A DNA stretch of 33,553 nucleotides from Terriglobia bacterium (GTDB taxonomy: Bacteria; Acidobacteriota; Terriglobia; 20CM-2-55-15), in contig DASXLG010000379.1 in NCBI GenBank assembly GCA_036496425.1, forward strand, positions 1 through 33,553. The letters are read 5' to 3'. A program made the translations under genes and the position numbers. Below, one piece after another: positions 1-8,756 of the stretch. Each line of letters begins with the position of its first letter. Position 1 is the stretch's first letter. The notes beneath the pieces were generated by a model that was given only the letters and a program-made list of their open reading frames with translations, had not been told where the DNA came from and did no database searches.

Positions 1-752
1 GCCCCCTCGGATCGTGTCTCGGCGGCCGGCAGGACGTTCATGAAGACGCGATCGATCCATTCGGCGGGAAGGTCGCGGACGGAATTGCGCAGGCGATCCT
101 GCCACCAGTCCGAGATCGGGGCGAGATCGTCCTTGGAATAGCGGTACTCGGTTATCTGGTATGAATTCTTGGCGTAGATCACCACATCGATCGGGTAATC
201 CACGTCGGCCGCGCTGATGCGGGTGGAATCAAACGACAGGCATCCGACTTTCAGCGCAAACCGCAAGCTGTCCTGGTACTGCAGGGTGCGATCGAGAACC
301 GGCTTACCGTACGCGGCCGAACCGATAATCTGGTATGGCGTTCCCTTTCCGACCTCCACCCAGTTCCCTTCCGGATACACCATGTAGAGCAGATGCTCGC
401 GATCGTGCGCCAGCTGTCCTCCGACCAGCGCGTGAAAGTCGAACTTGAATCCGCTCTCGACCAGTGCAGGCCGGTCTTCACGCGAAACCTGCCGCACATG
501 CCCGGCGATGGCATTCACGGCTTTGAACAGCCGGTCGAAGGGCTCGGAACGGGAGGCCATTTCCTCTTCGAAGTACGTCAGGGTCTTGTCGCGCACCGAA
601 CGCAAGCCGGACGTCATCATGAACAGAGAACCTTGCCCCTGCTGGTAAATCGAAAGCTTTTTGGCGCTGATGATCTCGGTCCCCGAGGTCAGGCGCGAAT
701 CGGCAATTCCAACGATTCCTTCCTGGACGATCATGCCCAGACAATATGTCAT
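1..752 (-). CDS. Anbu (ancestral beta-subunit) proteasome-like peptidase, 3' end cut by window edge
   Basis: About 250 codons are read from ATG 752 to the left edge with no stop; the family is usually about 240-260 residues, so little is missing. The protein begins [12 protein letters not shown] and continues GIADSRLTSG. After Met removal Thr1 would be the N-terminal nucleophile of Ntn hydrolases. Asp17 lies in ADSR, and lysines 30-31 sit close to the position of the proteasome's Lys33. These features fit COG3484 (Anbu). The start codon overlaps the alpha-E stop (ATGA, 749-752), with GGGAG just upstream, so translation is probably coupled. Anbu genes are known to sit with ATP-grasp, alpha-E and transglutaminase genes; a transglutaminase gene may lie beyond the left edge. 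The likely role is cytosolic cleavage of a peptide or amide product made by the neighbours. The physiological substrate is unknown. Confidence 0.88.
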   Translation of the reverse strand, partial: MTYCLGMIVQEGIVGIADSRLTSGTEIISAKKLSIYQQGQGSLFMMTSGLRSVRDKTLTYFEEEMASRSEPFDRLFKAVNAIAGHVRQVSREDRPALVESGFKFDFHALVGGQLAHDREHLLYMVYPEGNWVEVGKGTPYQIIGSAAYGKPVLDRTLQYQDSLRFALKVGCLSFDSTRISAADVDYPIDVVIYAKNSYQITEYRYSKDDLAPISDWWQDRLRNSVRDLPAEWIDRVFMNVLPAAETRSEG

Positions 753-1738
753 GCCTGTCTCCCGCCGGGATTCTGCGCCATAGCGGGAACAGGCTGCAAG
801 GCAAAAAACGCATTGTGGATGGCTTCGCCCGTCAGGTTGAGCCGGATCTGAATGTCGTCGAGAAACTCATGCAGGCCGCCGCTGATGATTTCGCGCACCT
901 GAACATAATTCATTTCGGCGCACAGCCTTCCAAGTTGCTGCTCGGCCGGATTGCCGAAGGTTCCCATCGGCGTGCCGGAAATGATATGCAGCGAAGCCTC
1001 GGCCGAAACGACACAGCGGTGAATCGCGCGGGGAAACTCCAGGTCCAGCACCAAAAACTCGACGATGCGATCGGGCGAAATCTGCTGATAGCGCTTTCGA
1101 TACATCTCGAAAGCGCTCGTGGATCGCAGGACCGCCGCCCACATGATGTCGTCATAGGGCGTTCCAATGGCATCCAGCGAAGGCAGGAGGAGGTAATACT
1201 TCGTGTCGAGGATCCGCGATGTTTTATCGGCCCGCTCGATCAGGCGGCCGAGCCGGGAGAAGTGCCAGCCCTCGTTATGGGACATCGTCGCGTAGAGCGT
1301 GCCCAGAAAAAGATGGCTCGCATTAATGACCTCCGAAAAAAAATCCTGGCTCGGCTCGAAGCCGCTCGCCGCGGACTGAGCGCCGGCCTGAGTTGCGAAG
1401 TAGAAGCGGTTGATCTGCTCCCACGTTTCCAGGGTGATGTATTGGCGCGCGATGCGCGCATTCTCGCGGGCGGCCGCTATTGAAGAGAGGATCGAGTTTG
1501 GATTCCGCGTATCGAACGTCAGGAAGTGAATGACATTGCGCTTCGATGCGCGCTCGTAATGCTCGGCGAAGAGCGTTTCATCTCCGGTCGTACTGATCAG
1601 CGGACTCCATTGTTCCTGATATCCTCCCGGAAGATCCAGGCTCAGCCAGGTATTGACATCGATAAAGCGCGCGACGTTTTCGGCCCGCTCGACGTAGCGT
1701 GCCATCCAGTAAAGACAATTCGCCAGCCGGCTCAGCAT
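749..1738 (-). CDS. Alpha-E domain protein (COG2307)
   Basis: This is a 329-residue, largely helical protein. The N-terminus [20 protein letters not shown] is the family hallmark, which is why the start is placed at 1738 and not at the in-frame ATG four codons upstream (1750). The family has no demonstrated catalytic activity. It is almost always encoded beside a circularly permuted ATP-grasp protein and is thought to act with it in a peptide-bond-forming (amidoligase) system. The 5' end overlaps the ATP-grasp gene by 7 bases and the 3' end overlaps the Anbu gene by 4, so the three form one translationally coupled operon. No transmembrane segment or signal peptide is seen. Family assignment is firm; function is inferred from context. 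Confidence 0.9.
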   Translation of the reverse strand: MLSRLANCLYWMARYVERAENVARFIDVNTWLSLDLPGGYQEQWSPLISTTGDETLFAEHYERASKRNVIHFLTFDTRNPNSILSSIAAARENARIARQYITLETWEQINRFYFATQAGAQSAASGFEPSQDFFSEVINASHLFLGTLYATMSHNEGWHFSRLGRLIERADKTSRILDTKYYLLLPSLDAIGTPYDDIMWAAVLRSTSAFEMYRKRYQQISPDRIVEFLVLDLEFPRAIHRCVVSAEASLHIISGTPMGTFGNPAEQQLGRLCAEMNYVQVREIISGGLHEFLDDIQIRLNLTGEAIHNAFFALQPVPAMAQNPGGRQA

Positions 1739-3165
1739 GAAAGAACCCACGTATCTTTGCTGCCGCCGCCCTGGGAAGAGTTCACCACCAGAGAACCTTT
1801 CTTCAAAGCCACGCGCGTAAGTCCTCCTGGAAGAACAAATGTGTCCGTTCCATAAAGGACATAGGGCCGCAGATCCACGTGACGGCCTTCGAAGTGATCG
1901 TCCACAATCACGGGGACCCGCGAGAGCGCCAGCGTCGGCTGGGCGATATAGTTGCGCGGATCGGCCGTGATGGCGTGCTTGAATTTCTCGCGCTGCTCTG
2001 CAGTCGAATGCGGACCGACGAGCATGCCGTAACCTCCCGACTCATTCGCCGCTTTCACGACAAACTTGTCGAGATTCTCGAGGACGTGCTTGCGCTCGGC
2101 GTCATCCCAGCACACATAGGTCGGCACGTTGGGGAGAATCGGATCTTCGCCGAGGTAATACTTAATGATCTTCGGAACGTAGGCATAAACGACCTTGTCG
2201 TCCGCGATACCTGTCCCCGGCGCATTGGCAAGAGCCACGCGGCCGGCGCGGTAGACGTCCATGATGCCGGCGACACCCAGCATGGAATCCGGCCGGAAGG
2301 TGTGCGGATCGAGGAAATCGTCGTCAATCCGGCGATAGATCACGTCCACCCGTTCGAACCCCTTCGTCGTCCGCATCATGACGTAACCGTTCATGACGAC
2401 AAGGTCGCGGCCCTCGACCAGCTCAATTCCCATGAACTTTGCGAGAAAAGCGTGCTCAAAGTACGCCGAATTGTAGATACCGGGAGTCAGCAGAGCCACC
2501 GTCGGAGACGTGATGCCCTGCGGAGCAATGTCCTGAAGGGTCTTCAAAAGATGGCTCGGATAATCTCCGACGGGACGTACGTTACTGTGGTCGAAAATCT
2601 TCGGAAACGTCCGCTTCATGATCTCGCGATTCTGCAGAACGTACGAAACACCGGACGGACAACGCAGGTTGTCTTCAAGGACGTAGTACTTTCCGTCCTT
2701 GTCGCGGACAAGATCGGTGCCCGTAATATGACACCACGCACCTTGTGGCGGCTTCAATCCGATGCAGGCCTGGCGAAACGACTTCGCCGTGAGGATCAGG
2801 TCCGGCGGAATCGCGCCGTCCTTCAGGATCTTCTGCTCGCCGTAGATATCACTTATAAAAATGTTCAACGCATGGACGCGCTGGCGCAGTCCCTGGTCGA
2901 TTTGAGACCATTCGCCGGCCGTAATGATCCGTGGAATGATGTCGAACGGAAAGATTTTCTCGGTGCCGGCCTGGTCGCCGTAAACATTAAACGTGATACC
3001 CATCCGGAACAATGCCTGTTCCGCCGCCTGCTGGTAGCGGCGGAGTTCGGCATCGCCTACGGACGTGATGCGCTCGAACAGCAGACGGGCGTACGACCGG
3101 GGACTTCCGTCTCCGTCGAACATTTCGTCATGAAAGCCTTCCGTCGAATATCCTTCAAACAGCAT
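1732..3165 (-). CDS. Circularly permuted type 2 ATP-grasp protein (COG2308)
   Basis: This 477-residue protein spans the full family length and ends in the typical [10 protein letters not shown]-like tail. Diagnostic blocks are [20 protein letters not shown] (about residues 155-174), [18 protein letters not shown] in the middle and [11 protein letters not shown] near residue 370, the last carrying the glycine-rich ATP-grasp loop. The fold is expected to activate a carboxylate as an acyl phosphate and ligate an amine; the natural substrates are unknown. It is the first gene of the ATP-grasp/alpha-E/Anbu operon. No strong ribosome binding site precedes ATG 3165, but the N-terminus [16 protein letters not shown] matches the family, so this start is preferred. 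Confidence 0.92.
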   Translation of the reverse strand: MLFEGYSTEGFHDEMFDGDGSPRSYARLLFERITSVGDAELRRYQQAAEQALFRMGITFNVYGDQAGTEKIFPFDIIPRIITAGEWSQIDQGLRQRVHALNIFISDIYGEQKILKDGAIPPDLILTAKSFRQACIGLKPPQGAWCHITGTDLVRDKDGKYYVLEDNLRCPSGVSYVLQNREIMKRTFPKIFDHSNVRPVGDYPSHLLKTLQDIAPQGITSPTVALLTPGIYNSAYFEHAFLAKFMGIELVEGRDLVVMNGYVMMRTTKGFERVDVIYRRIDDDFLDPHTFRPDSMLGVAGIMDVYRAGRVALANAPGTGIADDKVVYAYVPKIIKYYLGEDPILPNVPTYVCWDDAERKHVLENLDKFVVKAANESGGYGMLVGPHSTAEQREKFKHAITADPRNYIAQPTLALSRVPVIVDDHFEGRHVDLRPYVLYGTDTFVLPGGLTRVALKKGSLVVNSSQGGGSKDTWVLSC

Positions 3166-3330
3166 AACTACAGGTTAGTGGAGAATTCGTATTTTAGCGT
3201 GAACTGTGTTGAAAACCGGCAGTGGTTCAGAACCGCGACGTTGCGGAGGGGAGCATTCGGATCGACTGTGCTCGGGAAAGATTATCGTTTTCGGGTTCGC
3301 GGCAGTCAAGAGTGAACGAACAGCAAATCG

Positions 3331-3420
3331 GCGCGCCCTGCGTGGCGCACCAAAAAAAAGGGCCGTGGAGATAAATCCACGGGCCGAATCGAGAACCCCG
3401 GCAACTCTGCGACCGGTTAG
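3331..3420 (-). repeat. 90-bp dispersed repeat, copy A
   Basis: This segment aligns without gaps to 7733-7822, with 5 mismatches over 90 bases (about 94% identity). On the minus strand the order is a CCGG-bounded small stem, a long GC-rich hairpin, a run of eight T and a second short GC stem. Both copies lie downstream of a minus-strand gene (ADOP here, the fibronectin-like gene in copy B). Flanking sequence is not shared, so the unit appears to have been duplicated on its own. Confidence 0.85.
3352..3385 (-). terminator. Intrinsic terminator downstream of ADOP
   Basis: Read on the minus strand, a 10-bp stem (arms 3376-3385 and 3360-3369, loop of 6, one G-G mismatch) is followed by eight T (3359-3352). 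It lies about 135 bases after the ADOP stop codon and is part of repeat copy A. Confidence 0.75.
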
Positions 3421-3519
3421 ATTCTTCCAGCGTACATTCTGCGTTTTTCGCAGAGAAGTTTTCCGTCAAGCAGCGAGTTTCATATGGGTAATATTGCGCC
3501 AACCATGCCAATTAAGCGC

Positions 3520-6267
3520 TCACTCGTGCCGCAACGCCGTCATCGGATCGATCCGTGCTGCATTTCGCGCCGGCAGATACCCTGCCAACAGGACAGCGGC
3601 GACCAACGTCACCACGGCTCCGGCAAGCGCGAGCGGGTCGTTCGGCTGTATTCCGAAAAGGAACGATCGGACGATCCGGGATCCGGCAAGCGACGCCGGG
3701 ATGCTGATTGCGAGGCCGATGGCAGCCAGGAGCAGGACCTCGCGGACGATCATCCATACCACTCGCTGCCGTTGAGCGCCCAAGGCCATTCGGATTCCGA
3801 TTTCATTCGTCCGGCGCGCGACGTTATAGGACATGCTGCCATATAACCCGACCGCGGCGATCGTCAGCGCCAGCAATCCAAACAGCGTGCAAAGCCGCGA
3901 AAACGTGACTTCCTGGCCGATCGTTTGATCAATTCGAGCGCTCTGCGTTGTCAAACGTCCGATCGGTATCCGGTTATCCGCGCGGCGAACGGTCTCGCGT
4001 ACGGTGTCGGCATACGCGAGCGGATTTCCGGCGGTGCGGAGTTCATAAACCATCTGCTGGACCGGCCCCCAGACGCCCTGAGCGTATGCCGGGAAAACGG
4101 TCGGCGGCACGGCTCTCTTGACTGAACCATAAAGCGTGTCTCCACAGACGCCGACGATTTCCATGTCGCGATGATCGGGACCAAAGCGCATCGAAATATG
4201 CCGGCCGATCGGGTTTTGCCCCGCCAGATTGTCCTTTACAAACTTCTCGTTCACCAGGGCTACCAATGGGCGGCCCTGCCGGTCCGTGTCTTCAATAGCG
4301 CGACCCAGCAGGATGGGAATCTGCATCGTCGAAAAAAAGTCCGTTCCGGCCGGCAGAATCCGGCAGCAATCCTTCGGCTCGGGTCCGCCGGAGATCTGCA
4401 CTGGTATCGAGCCCGTGCCGTCGCCAATCAAGGAGCGCCATGAAAGACCCGCGCTCTGTACACCGGGAATAGCAGCCAATTGCGCGCGAAGGTTGTCATA
4501 AAAATCGATGATCTCCGGATCATTGTGCCCGGCCTGCCGCGCGTTTACGCTGAAGGTCAGCACGTTGTCGCGATTGAAACCAAGCTGAATGGCCTCGAGA
4601 CTCGAGAGCGTGCGGAGAAATAATCCGGCTGCAATCAGGATCACCAGGGTCAGTGTTATCTGCAAAACGATCAGCGCCCGGCTCAAGCCGAGGCGCCCGA
4701 ATGCGCGGCCGCGCACTTCTCCTGTCCGTGTCTTTTTCAAAGCGGGAAAGACGTCTACTCGAGCCAACCGCATCGCTGGAGCCAACCCAAACACTACACC
4801 GGACAATAAAGAAAGCAGCGCCACGACACTCAGGACGTGCCAATTCAATTCCGCATGCAGCGTAAAGTCTTCCTGTCCATTCGCCAGAAGCATCGTCAAA
4901 AAGCGAATTCCCCAAACGGCAAATGCCACACCCAGCGCGCCGCCGAACCCGGCGAGAAGCAGACTTTCCGTCAACAATTGCCGGATCACCCGCAGACGGC
5001 CCGCTCCAATACTCAACCTTACGGCGATTTCGCGTTTTCGAGCGGCCGCCCGTGCGAGCAAGAGGTTGGCTATATTCGCGCACGCGATCGCCAGGATGAG
5101 ACCGACAAGACTGAGTAAGATATACAACGGCTTCGAGTAGAGGCGCTTGAGCCCGTCGAGTCCGCCGCCACTATCCATCACCAGAAGTGAAGGCAGATCG
5201 TCCGGCGGCCCGGCGTTCTCCTTGGTTCTTTGCCATTCAGCAAAGCGAGGCGCGATTGCGGCTTGCGCCTGACTGGCGCGGACTCCCGGCCGGAGTCGCG
5301 CCATGATATTGATCCAGTCGTTGTTAGGATCCGCATACCAGCCGGCAACGGGGTGAAAGTTATCGGACTCCAGAAGAAGGTTGCTGTGCATGGGCAGATA
5401 AACATCCGGAATCACCTGGGGATCGACACCGAAGAATTGCGGGGGTGCGATTCCAACCAGCGTGAAAGGTTTGTTGTCGATCAGAATCGACTGGCCGACC
5501 AGACCTGCCGGATCGCCAAAATGGTTGCGAGCCCAGTTAAATCCGGCGACAGCAACCGGACTTGCGCCGTCCCGATCGTCGTCCGGAAAAAGCATGCGGC
5601 CTGCGGCCGGAGCCACGCCGAGTGCGCGGAAGTACTCGCCGGAGACGTATTCTCCGCCGGCAAGAGCGCCATGCCCGCCATACGCAACCGTCAACTGCCC
5701 GCTTCCTTGAAAACCAAAAACACTGGAAAACACCGAACTGCTATTGCGAATGATCTCGAAAGCGGGATAGGCAAAAACACCATTGATGAATTCGCCATTG
5801 TCGTTGATATAGCTGGAGTCATGACGGTTCGTTCCGTGGAATTGAGGGCTGTGCGTCCGCCAACCGACTTCGGCCAGAGATGCGGGATCGGAAACCGGGA
5901 GCGACCGCAGGAGAATCGAATCCATGAAACTGAAAATCGCCGTGTTCGCGCCGATTCCCAATGCCAGTGACAGGACAACCAGTGTGCTGAACGTCTTGTT
6001 GGCAGCCATCGTCCGCCAGGCGTACCGGATGTCCTGCAAGAACTGTTCGATGAAAGGCCATGTCCACGCGGCGCGCGCATCTTCCTTGACTAATGCGTCA
6101 TTGCCGAAGTCCCGCCGCGCCTTCAGCCGAGCCTCGTCTGCCGAAAGACCGCCGTCGCGGTTCTCTACGGTTTCCTCGTCCAGGTGAAACTGCAACTCTT
6201 CCTCTAATTCGCTCTCTTTGCGCGACTGGCTGAACAAGTTCGCTAATTTGCGGAAGAATGCCGTCAT
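3520..6267 (-). CDS. Acidobacterial duplicated orphan permease (ADOP; MacB/FtsX-type)
   Basis: This 915-residue membrane protein starts at ATG 6267, preceded by a perfect AGGAGG. A longer upstream open frame exists but would run through the padR gene. The N-terminus (MTAFFRKLANLF, then ELEEELQFHLDEE) is the cytosolic ADOP lead-in. It is followed by a transmembrane segment with LALGIGANTAIFSFMDSILL, a periplasmic MacB-like domain, three helices around LLSLVGLILAIACANIANLL, a second periplasmic domain and three C-terminal helices ending in the LPARNAARIDPMTALRHE motif. This duplicated layout without an adjacent ATPase is typical of ADOPs. The substrate is unknown; it may export a lipid or peptide or act as a mechanical transducer. 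The PadR gene immediately upstream is presumably its local regulator. Confidence 0.93.
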   Translation of the reverse strand: MTAFFRKLANLFSQSRKESELEEELQFHLDEETVENRDGGLSADEARLKARRDFGNDALVKEDARAAWTWPFIEQFLQDIRYAWRTMAANKTFSTLVVLSLALGIGANTAIFSFMDSILLRSLPVSDPASLAEVGWRTHSPQFHGTNRHDSSYINDNGEFINGVFAYPAFEIIRNSSSVFSSVFGFQGSGQLTVAYGGHGALAGGEYVSGEYFRALGVAPAAGRMLFPDDDRDGASPVAVAGFNWARNHFGDPAGLVGQSILIDNKPFTLVGIAPPQFFGVDPQVIPDVYLPMHSNLLLESDNFHPVAGWYADPNNDWINIMARLRPGVRASQAQAAIAPRFAEWQRTKENAGPPDDLPSLLVMDSGGGLDGLKRLYSKPLYILLSLVGLILAIACANIANLLLARAAARKREIAVRLSIGAGRLRVIRQLLTESLLLAGFGGALGVAFAVWGIRFLTMLLANGQEDFTLHAELNWHVLSVVALLSLLSGVVFGLAPAMRLARVDVFPALKKTRTGEVRGRAFGRLGLSRALIVLQITLTLVILIAAGLFLRTLSSLEAIQLGFNRDNVLTFSVNARQAGHNDPEIIDFYDNLRAQLAAIPGVQSAGLSWRSLIGDGTGSIPVQISGGPEPKDCCRILPAGTDFFSTMQIPILLGRAIEDTDRQGRPLVALVNEKFVKDNLAGQNPIGRHISMRFGPDHRDMEIVGVCGDTLYGSVKRAVPPTVFPAYAQGVWGPVQQMVYELRTAGNPLAYADTVRETVRRADNRIPIGRLTTQSARIDQTIGQEVTFSRLCTLFGLLALTIAAVGLYGSMSYNVARRTNEIGIRMALGAQRQRVVWMIVREVLLLAAIGLAISIPASLAGSRIVRSFLFGIQPNDPLALAGAVVTLVAAVLLAGYLPARNAARIDPMTALRHE

Positions 6268-6275
6268 CTTCCCTC

Positions 6276-6617
6276 CTAGTCTGCGGGATCCAGCACGAGC
6301 CGCATCGCCCGGACCAGCGATTCCCACTTCGACTGTTCGGCAGCGAGTTCCTTCCGGCCTCGCGCCGTGAGCTTGTAATACCGGGCGCGTTTGCCCTTCT
6401 CCGAGAGTTCCCAGGAAGCCGAGATCCAACCCTTGGCTTCCAGCCGGTGAAGCGCCGGATAGAGCGAGCCGCTTTCCACCTGCAGCATGTCTTCGGATGT
6501 CCGCTGGATGTGCTTTGCGATTGCATGTCCGTGATTCGGGCCCGGCAGCAGAGTGCGTAGTATCAGCAATTCAAGCGTGCCCTGTAAAAGATCGACGCGT
6601 GGAGTATCCTTCGTCAT
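6276..6617 (-). CDS. PadR-family transcriptional regulator (acidobacterial type)
   Basis: A 113-residue protein with the PadR winged helix: [20 protein letters not shown] (helix 1 and turn), then [18 protein letters not shown] (recognition helix) and a [12 protein letters not shown] wing. It overlaps the ribosome binding site of the ADOP gene, so the two are co-transcribed and probably translationally linked. PadR proteins usually repress their own operon and respond to small hydrophobic ligands; no ligand can be inferred here. The C-terminus is the short type paired with ADOPs in acidobacteria. Confidence 0.93.
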   Translation of the reverse strand: MTKDTPRVDLLQGTLELLILRTLLPGPNHGHAIAKHIQRTSEDMLQVESGSLYPALHRLEAKGWISASWELSEKGKRARYYKLTARGRKELAAEQSKWESLVRAMRLVLDPAD

Positions 6618-6627
6618 TGTGTAAGCA

Positions 6628-6657
6628 GTCTACTCAATATTGCGTAGTCTGTCTACT
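6628..6657 (-). promoter_or_regulatory. Candidate PadR operator/promoter
   Basis: Two direct copies of GTCTACT (6628-6634 and 6651-6657, spaced 23 bases) lie just upstream of padR, with GTAG/CTAC half-sites nearby. Read on the minus strand these are AGTAGAC boxes. Position and spacing suit an autoregulatory operator overlapping the promoter. This is inference. Confidence 0.35.
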
Positions 6658-6828
6658 ATGGAATCGGTCAGCACAGGCGCAGCAGCGGGATGGGCCCATA
6701 GCCGGATCAGGTCCGGGAACGTAGGGGGGTGCGTTAAGCGCGGGCCTGACAAATAATGCGCTCGGCCGAGCTAGTGCAAAGAGAACGGCCTGCGAGGAAA
6801 GGTCCGCCCCCTTTCGGGCTCGTTTGAT

Positions 6829-7203
6829 TCAAATCCCGACAACAACGACGGTCGGAAAGTGGCGGCTGAGGCGTTCCAGGTCAGCTGTATCCGCGGTGTA
6901 AACAACACCGCCACCGCGCAACGCGGCCGATGCCATGACAACGGCGTCCGCCAGAGTCGAGCCCTTTACGCGGCCAAGGGCCTCGCCGGCAGCCCGGCAC
7001 AATGTCGGCGGCATGTCTTCAACCATAACGGCCGCAAGAAGTTCCTCACGAACATCTGTCTTCCCGCGCCACCATTCCGTATAAACCACCGCAGGCACCA
7101 CGGGAAGAAACCCGCGCCGGACGATATGCCGGAAAATCTGCATCGGGCGCTGCTTGCGGCGCTCCAGTGCAACGAGCATCCCGGTGTCGAATGTAAACGT
7201 CAC
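6829..7203 (-). CDS. PIN-domain ribonuclease toxin (VapC-like)
   Basis: With GTG 7203 as start the product is 124 residues, MTFTFDTGMLVALERR. The PIN acidic residues are all present: Asp6, Glu43 in YTEWWRG, Asp86 in LADAVVMASA and Asp105/Asp108 in VYTADTADLE. The GTG overlaps the antitoxin stop codon (GTGA, 7200-7203), the usual arrangement in toxin-antitoxin pairs. An ATG at 7248 would add 15 arginine-rich residues and a 49-base overlap and is less likely. The expected activity is Mg-dependent cleavage of RNA, restrained by the upstream antitoxin. The RNA target is unknown. Confidence 0.85.
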   Translation of the reverse strand: MTFTFDTGMLVALERRKQRPMQIFRHIVRRGFLPVVPAVVYTEWWRGKTDVREELLAAVMVEDMPPTLCRAAGEALGRVKGSTLADAVVMASAALRGGGVVYTADTADLERLSRHFPTVVVVGI

Positions 7204-7466
7204 GACCGGCCGCGACGCCCTTTCCTTTCGCGATGCCCGCCGCGCCACTCGGCCTCGATGGCCGCAATATCTTCCTCTGTCACCGGCGGGACACCGTACT
7301 TCTCGAAGAAAGCTTCCGCGGCGGCGAATTTCGCCTCTCGAGCGGCAATCTCTGCCAGGAAAGCCGAAACGTTCCCGCGATGTCTTCGCAAAGAGAGCGC
7401 TTTGAGGTTGGCGATTGTGGCGTCGTCAAGCGAAAAGCTCGTCGTCCTTGTTTTCCCTGCGCGCAT
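7200..7466 (-). CDS. Ribbon-helix-helix antitoxin of the VapBC-like pair
   Basis: An 88-residue protein starting MRAGKTRTTSFSLDDATIAN. The TTSFSLDDATIANLKALS segment resembles the beta-strand and first helix of a ribbon-helix-helix (CopG/Arc) DNA-binding domain, followed by an acidic helix that would wrap the toxin. ATG 7466 is chosen because the upstream in-frame extension reads through the terminator repeat at 7733-7822. No clear Shine-Dalgarno sequence is visible. It overlaps the toxin gene by 4 bases and is presumably an autorepressor. Confidence 0.75.
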   Translation of the reverse strand: MRAGKTRTTSFSLDDATIANLKALSLRRHRGNVSAFLAEIAAREAKFAAAEAFFEKYGVPPVTEEDIAAIEAEWRGGHRERKGRRGRS

Positions 7467-7660
7467 AAAGGAAGTGTAGCACAGTAATGGCAATGCATTA
7501 GAAGCTGCGGAATTCGCGCCTGCTGAACGTAGGAGATTCAAGCCTTCGGCGAGTAGTACGAACGCCTGCGGAGCCCTTGGCCGATCCGTGGATGGGCCCG
7601 ATGGACGGGTCACGGCTTCGGAGTCTCGGTTTCCGGCCTGAGGTTCCGTTGCGCGCCGGT

Positions 7661-7710
7661 GAAGCGGATTCGGTTCACGACGGAGTGCTGCGATGAGCCA
7701 AGTCCTACCC
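7661..7710 (+). pseudogene. 50-bp relic of the single-subunit RNA polymerase 5' region
   Basis: It is identical to 14861-14910 at 48 of 50 positions. In the full locus this stretch encodes the polymerase segment EADSVHDGALRWAKSYP; here one difference turns the TGG tryptophan codon into TGA. Similarity stops abruptly on both sides. It is probably a leftover from another copy of the polymerase gene, or from recombination between copies. Confidence 0.65.
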
Positions 7711-7732
7711 AGGCAGTCAAAACTGGCGCTGC

Positions 7733-7822
7733 GCGCGCCATGCGTGGCGCACCAAAAAAAAGGCCCGTGGATATAAATCCACGGGCCGAATCGAAACCCC
7801 CGGCAACTCTGCGACCGGTTAG
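7733..7822 (-). repeat. 90-bp dispersed repeat, copy B
   Basis: Partner of 3331-3420 with 5 mismatches in 90 bases. This copy has a perfect 10-bp hairpin and also a GCGCCA/TGGCGC stem at its far end. Its near edge includes the stop codon of the fibronectin-like gene (7819-7821), so the module abuts the 3' end of that gene exactly. Confidence 0.85.
7754..7787 (-). terminator. Intrinsic terminator of the fibronectin-like gene
   Basis: On the minus strand a perfect 10-bp stem (7778-7787 with 7762-7771, loop TTTATA) is followed by eight T (7761-7754). It begins about 30 bases after the stop codon. Confidence 0.85.
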
Positions 7823-8469
7823 GCGCAGATAAACGTCGTCGGAGTGCTCCAATCATTGAATCCCAACTTACCCAACGCGTGAACCTGGAACTGGTACGTT
7901 CCAGCCGGCGTCAAGCCAGTCAGGATGAGTTTGCGAGGGCTGATCAGCGTGAGCGTGGTCCAGGGACCCGGCGCTCCGCCGTTCGCCACCAGGGCATAAC
8001 GGAGTTCGTAAGCGATTGCTCCACTCAGAGCAGCAATCTTTACGGCAATCTCTCCGCTATTTGGACCGCGATCGATCCATTGGAAGCTCGAATCTGCCAG
8101 CGGCTGCGGCGCAGTCTTAGTTCTGACAACTGCGATGAAACCACTGGTATTGAAGATTGCGGCATCGTCGTTGCACGCGCTCTCGGCGAAATGTCCGAGA
8201 AGCGTATACATCTTGATCACCGCGACACGCTGCTTGTCCTTCGCGCTGATGGCCTTCTTGCCTCCATCTTGCGCATCGGTCAACAACGTGCCGAAGCTAT
8301 CCACTCCCTGCTCGTAAGCCGCCATATCTACTGACGGGTTCGGATATGCCGGGTTATTCTTCATACCCTTCAGCACAGCATTGAACTGCGTGAGGGCATC
8401 CGAATCCGACACATCGTTAAACGCCAGCTTGGCCTTGATCTTGTTGGCAGTCGAATGTGCATTTCTCAT
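7819..8469 (-). CDS. Small fibronectin type III-like protein
   Basis: The 216-residue product starts at ATG 8469, which has a strong AGGAGG 9 bases upstream; the in-frame ATG at 8514 lies before this site. The N-terminal half (MRNAHSTANKIKAKLAFNDV) is helical and has no obvious signal peptide. The C-terminal ~90 residues form a fibronectin III-like sandwich with the closing LTGLTPAGTYQFQVHALGKL and GFNDWSTPTTFICA. I know no defined function. The gene is followed by repeat copy B, which supplies its terminator. It is probably transcribed on its own, since 287 bases separate it from the deacetylase gene. Confidence 0.8.
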   Translation of the reverse strand: MRNAHSTANKIKAKLAFNDVSDSDALTQFNAVLKGMKNNPAYPNPSVDMAAYEQGVDSFGTLLTDAQDGGKKAISAKDKQRVAVIKMYTLLGHFAESACNDDAAIFNTSGFIAVVRTKTAPQPLADSSFQWIDRGPNSGEIAVKIAALSGAIAYELRYALVANGGAPGPWTTLTLISPRKLILTGLTPAGTYQFQVHALGKLGFNDWSTPTTFICA

Positions 8470-8522
8470 GTTTCCTTCCTCCTTTCTTAGATTTGCTAAT
8501 TCCAGCCGCGCCAATAAAGGTC

Positions 8523-8553
8523 GAGAGACATGCGGCCGGATTCCCTGTCTCTC
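8523..8553 (-). promoter_or_regulatory. Perfect 8-bp inverted repeat upstream of the fibronectin-like gene
   Basis: GAGAGACA (8523-8530) and TGTCTCTC (8546-8553) flank a 15-base GC-rich spacer, about 55-85 bases before the start codon. It could be an operator or a 5' leader hairpin. The rest of the 8470-8756 gap contains only an imperfect purine/pyrimidine fold-back around 8640-8690. Confidence 0.4.
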
Positions 8554-8756
8554 ACCCTTTGGAACATTGGTACAAAAACGGCCTCAACGAACAGCAATTT
8601 CTGCACCTTTCTTCCAAGAGGGTCGGTTATCTGTCATTAATCCTTCTATCTCTTTTTCTATAGGAGAAAGAAAGAAGGAGAGAGAGGCTGAAGAAACAAT
8701 ATGCGAGTGGCCGTCACGGCTGTCAGCCGCGTCACGGTGCGCCGCACGGAGGTGGC

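Larger units (their letters stand above)
3166..3519. other. Intergenic region between the ATP-grasp and ADOP genes
   Basis: This 354-base gap separates two minus-strand genes. It contains the 90-bp repeat at 3331-3420 with its terminator. The part next to 3165 should hold the ATP-grasp operon promoter, but I see no convincing -35/-10 pair; the minus strand has only a TAAAAT block about 30 bases before the start. No further gene is supported. Confidence 0.6.
7467..7818. other. Intergenic stretch with two repeat fragments
   Basis: This ~350-base region between the fibronectin-like gene and the antitoxin holds the 50-bp RNA polymerase echo (7661-7710) and repeat copy B with its terminator (7733-7822). 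The section 7500-7660 shows nothing I can name. The open frames here encode low-complexity, arginine-rich products and look spurious. Confidence 0.6.

Noticed and set aside
1879-3315. Long plus-strand open frame opposite the ATP-grasp gene
   Set aside because: It mirrors the minus-strand coding gene in GC-rich DNA and shows no family motif. The same applies to 18319-19434, 26490-28052 and 28218-29552.
6268-6429. Longer start for the ADOP gene
   Set aside because: It would overlap padR by more than 150 bases, while a perfect AGGAGG precedes ATG 6267.
6822-6842. TTCAAATCCC resembling a tRNA T-loop
   Set aside because: It overlaps the toxin stop codon, and no acceptor stem, D-arm or anticodon arm can be formed around it.
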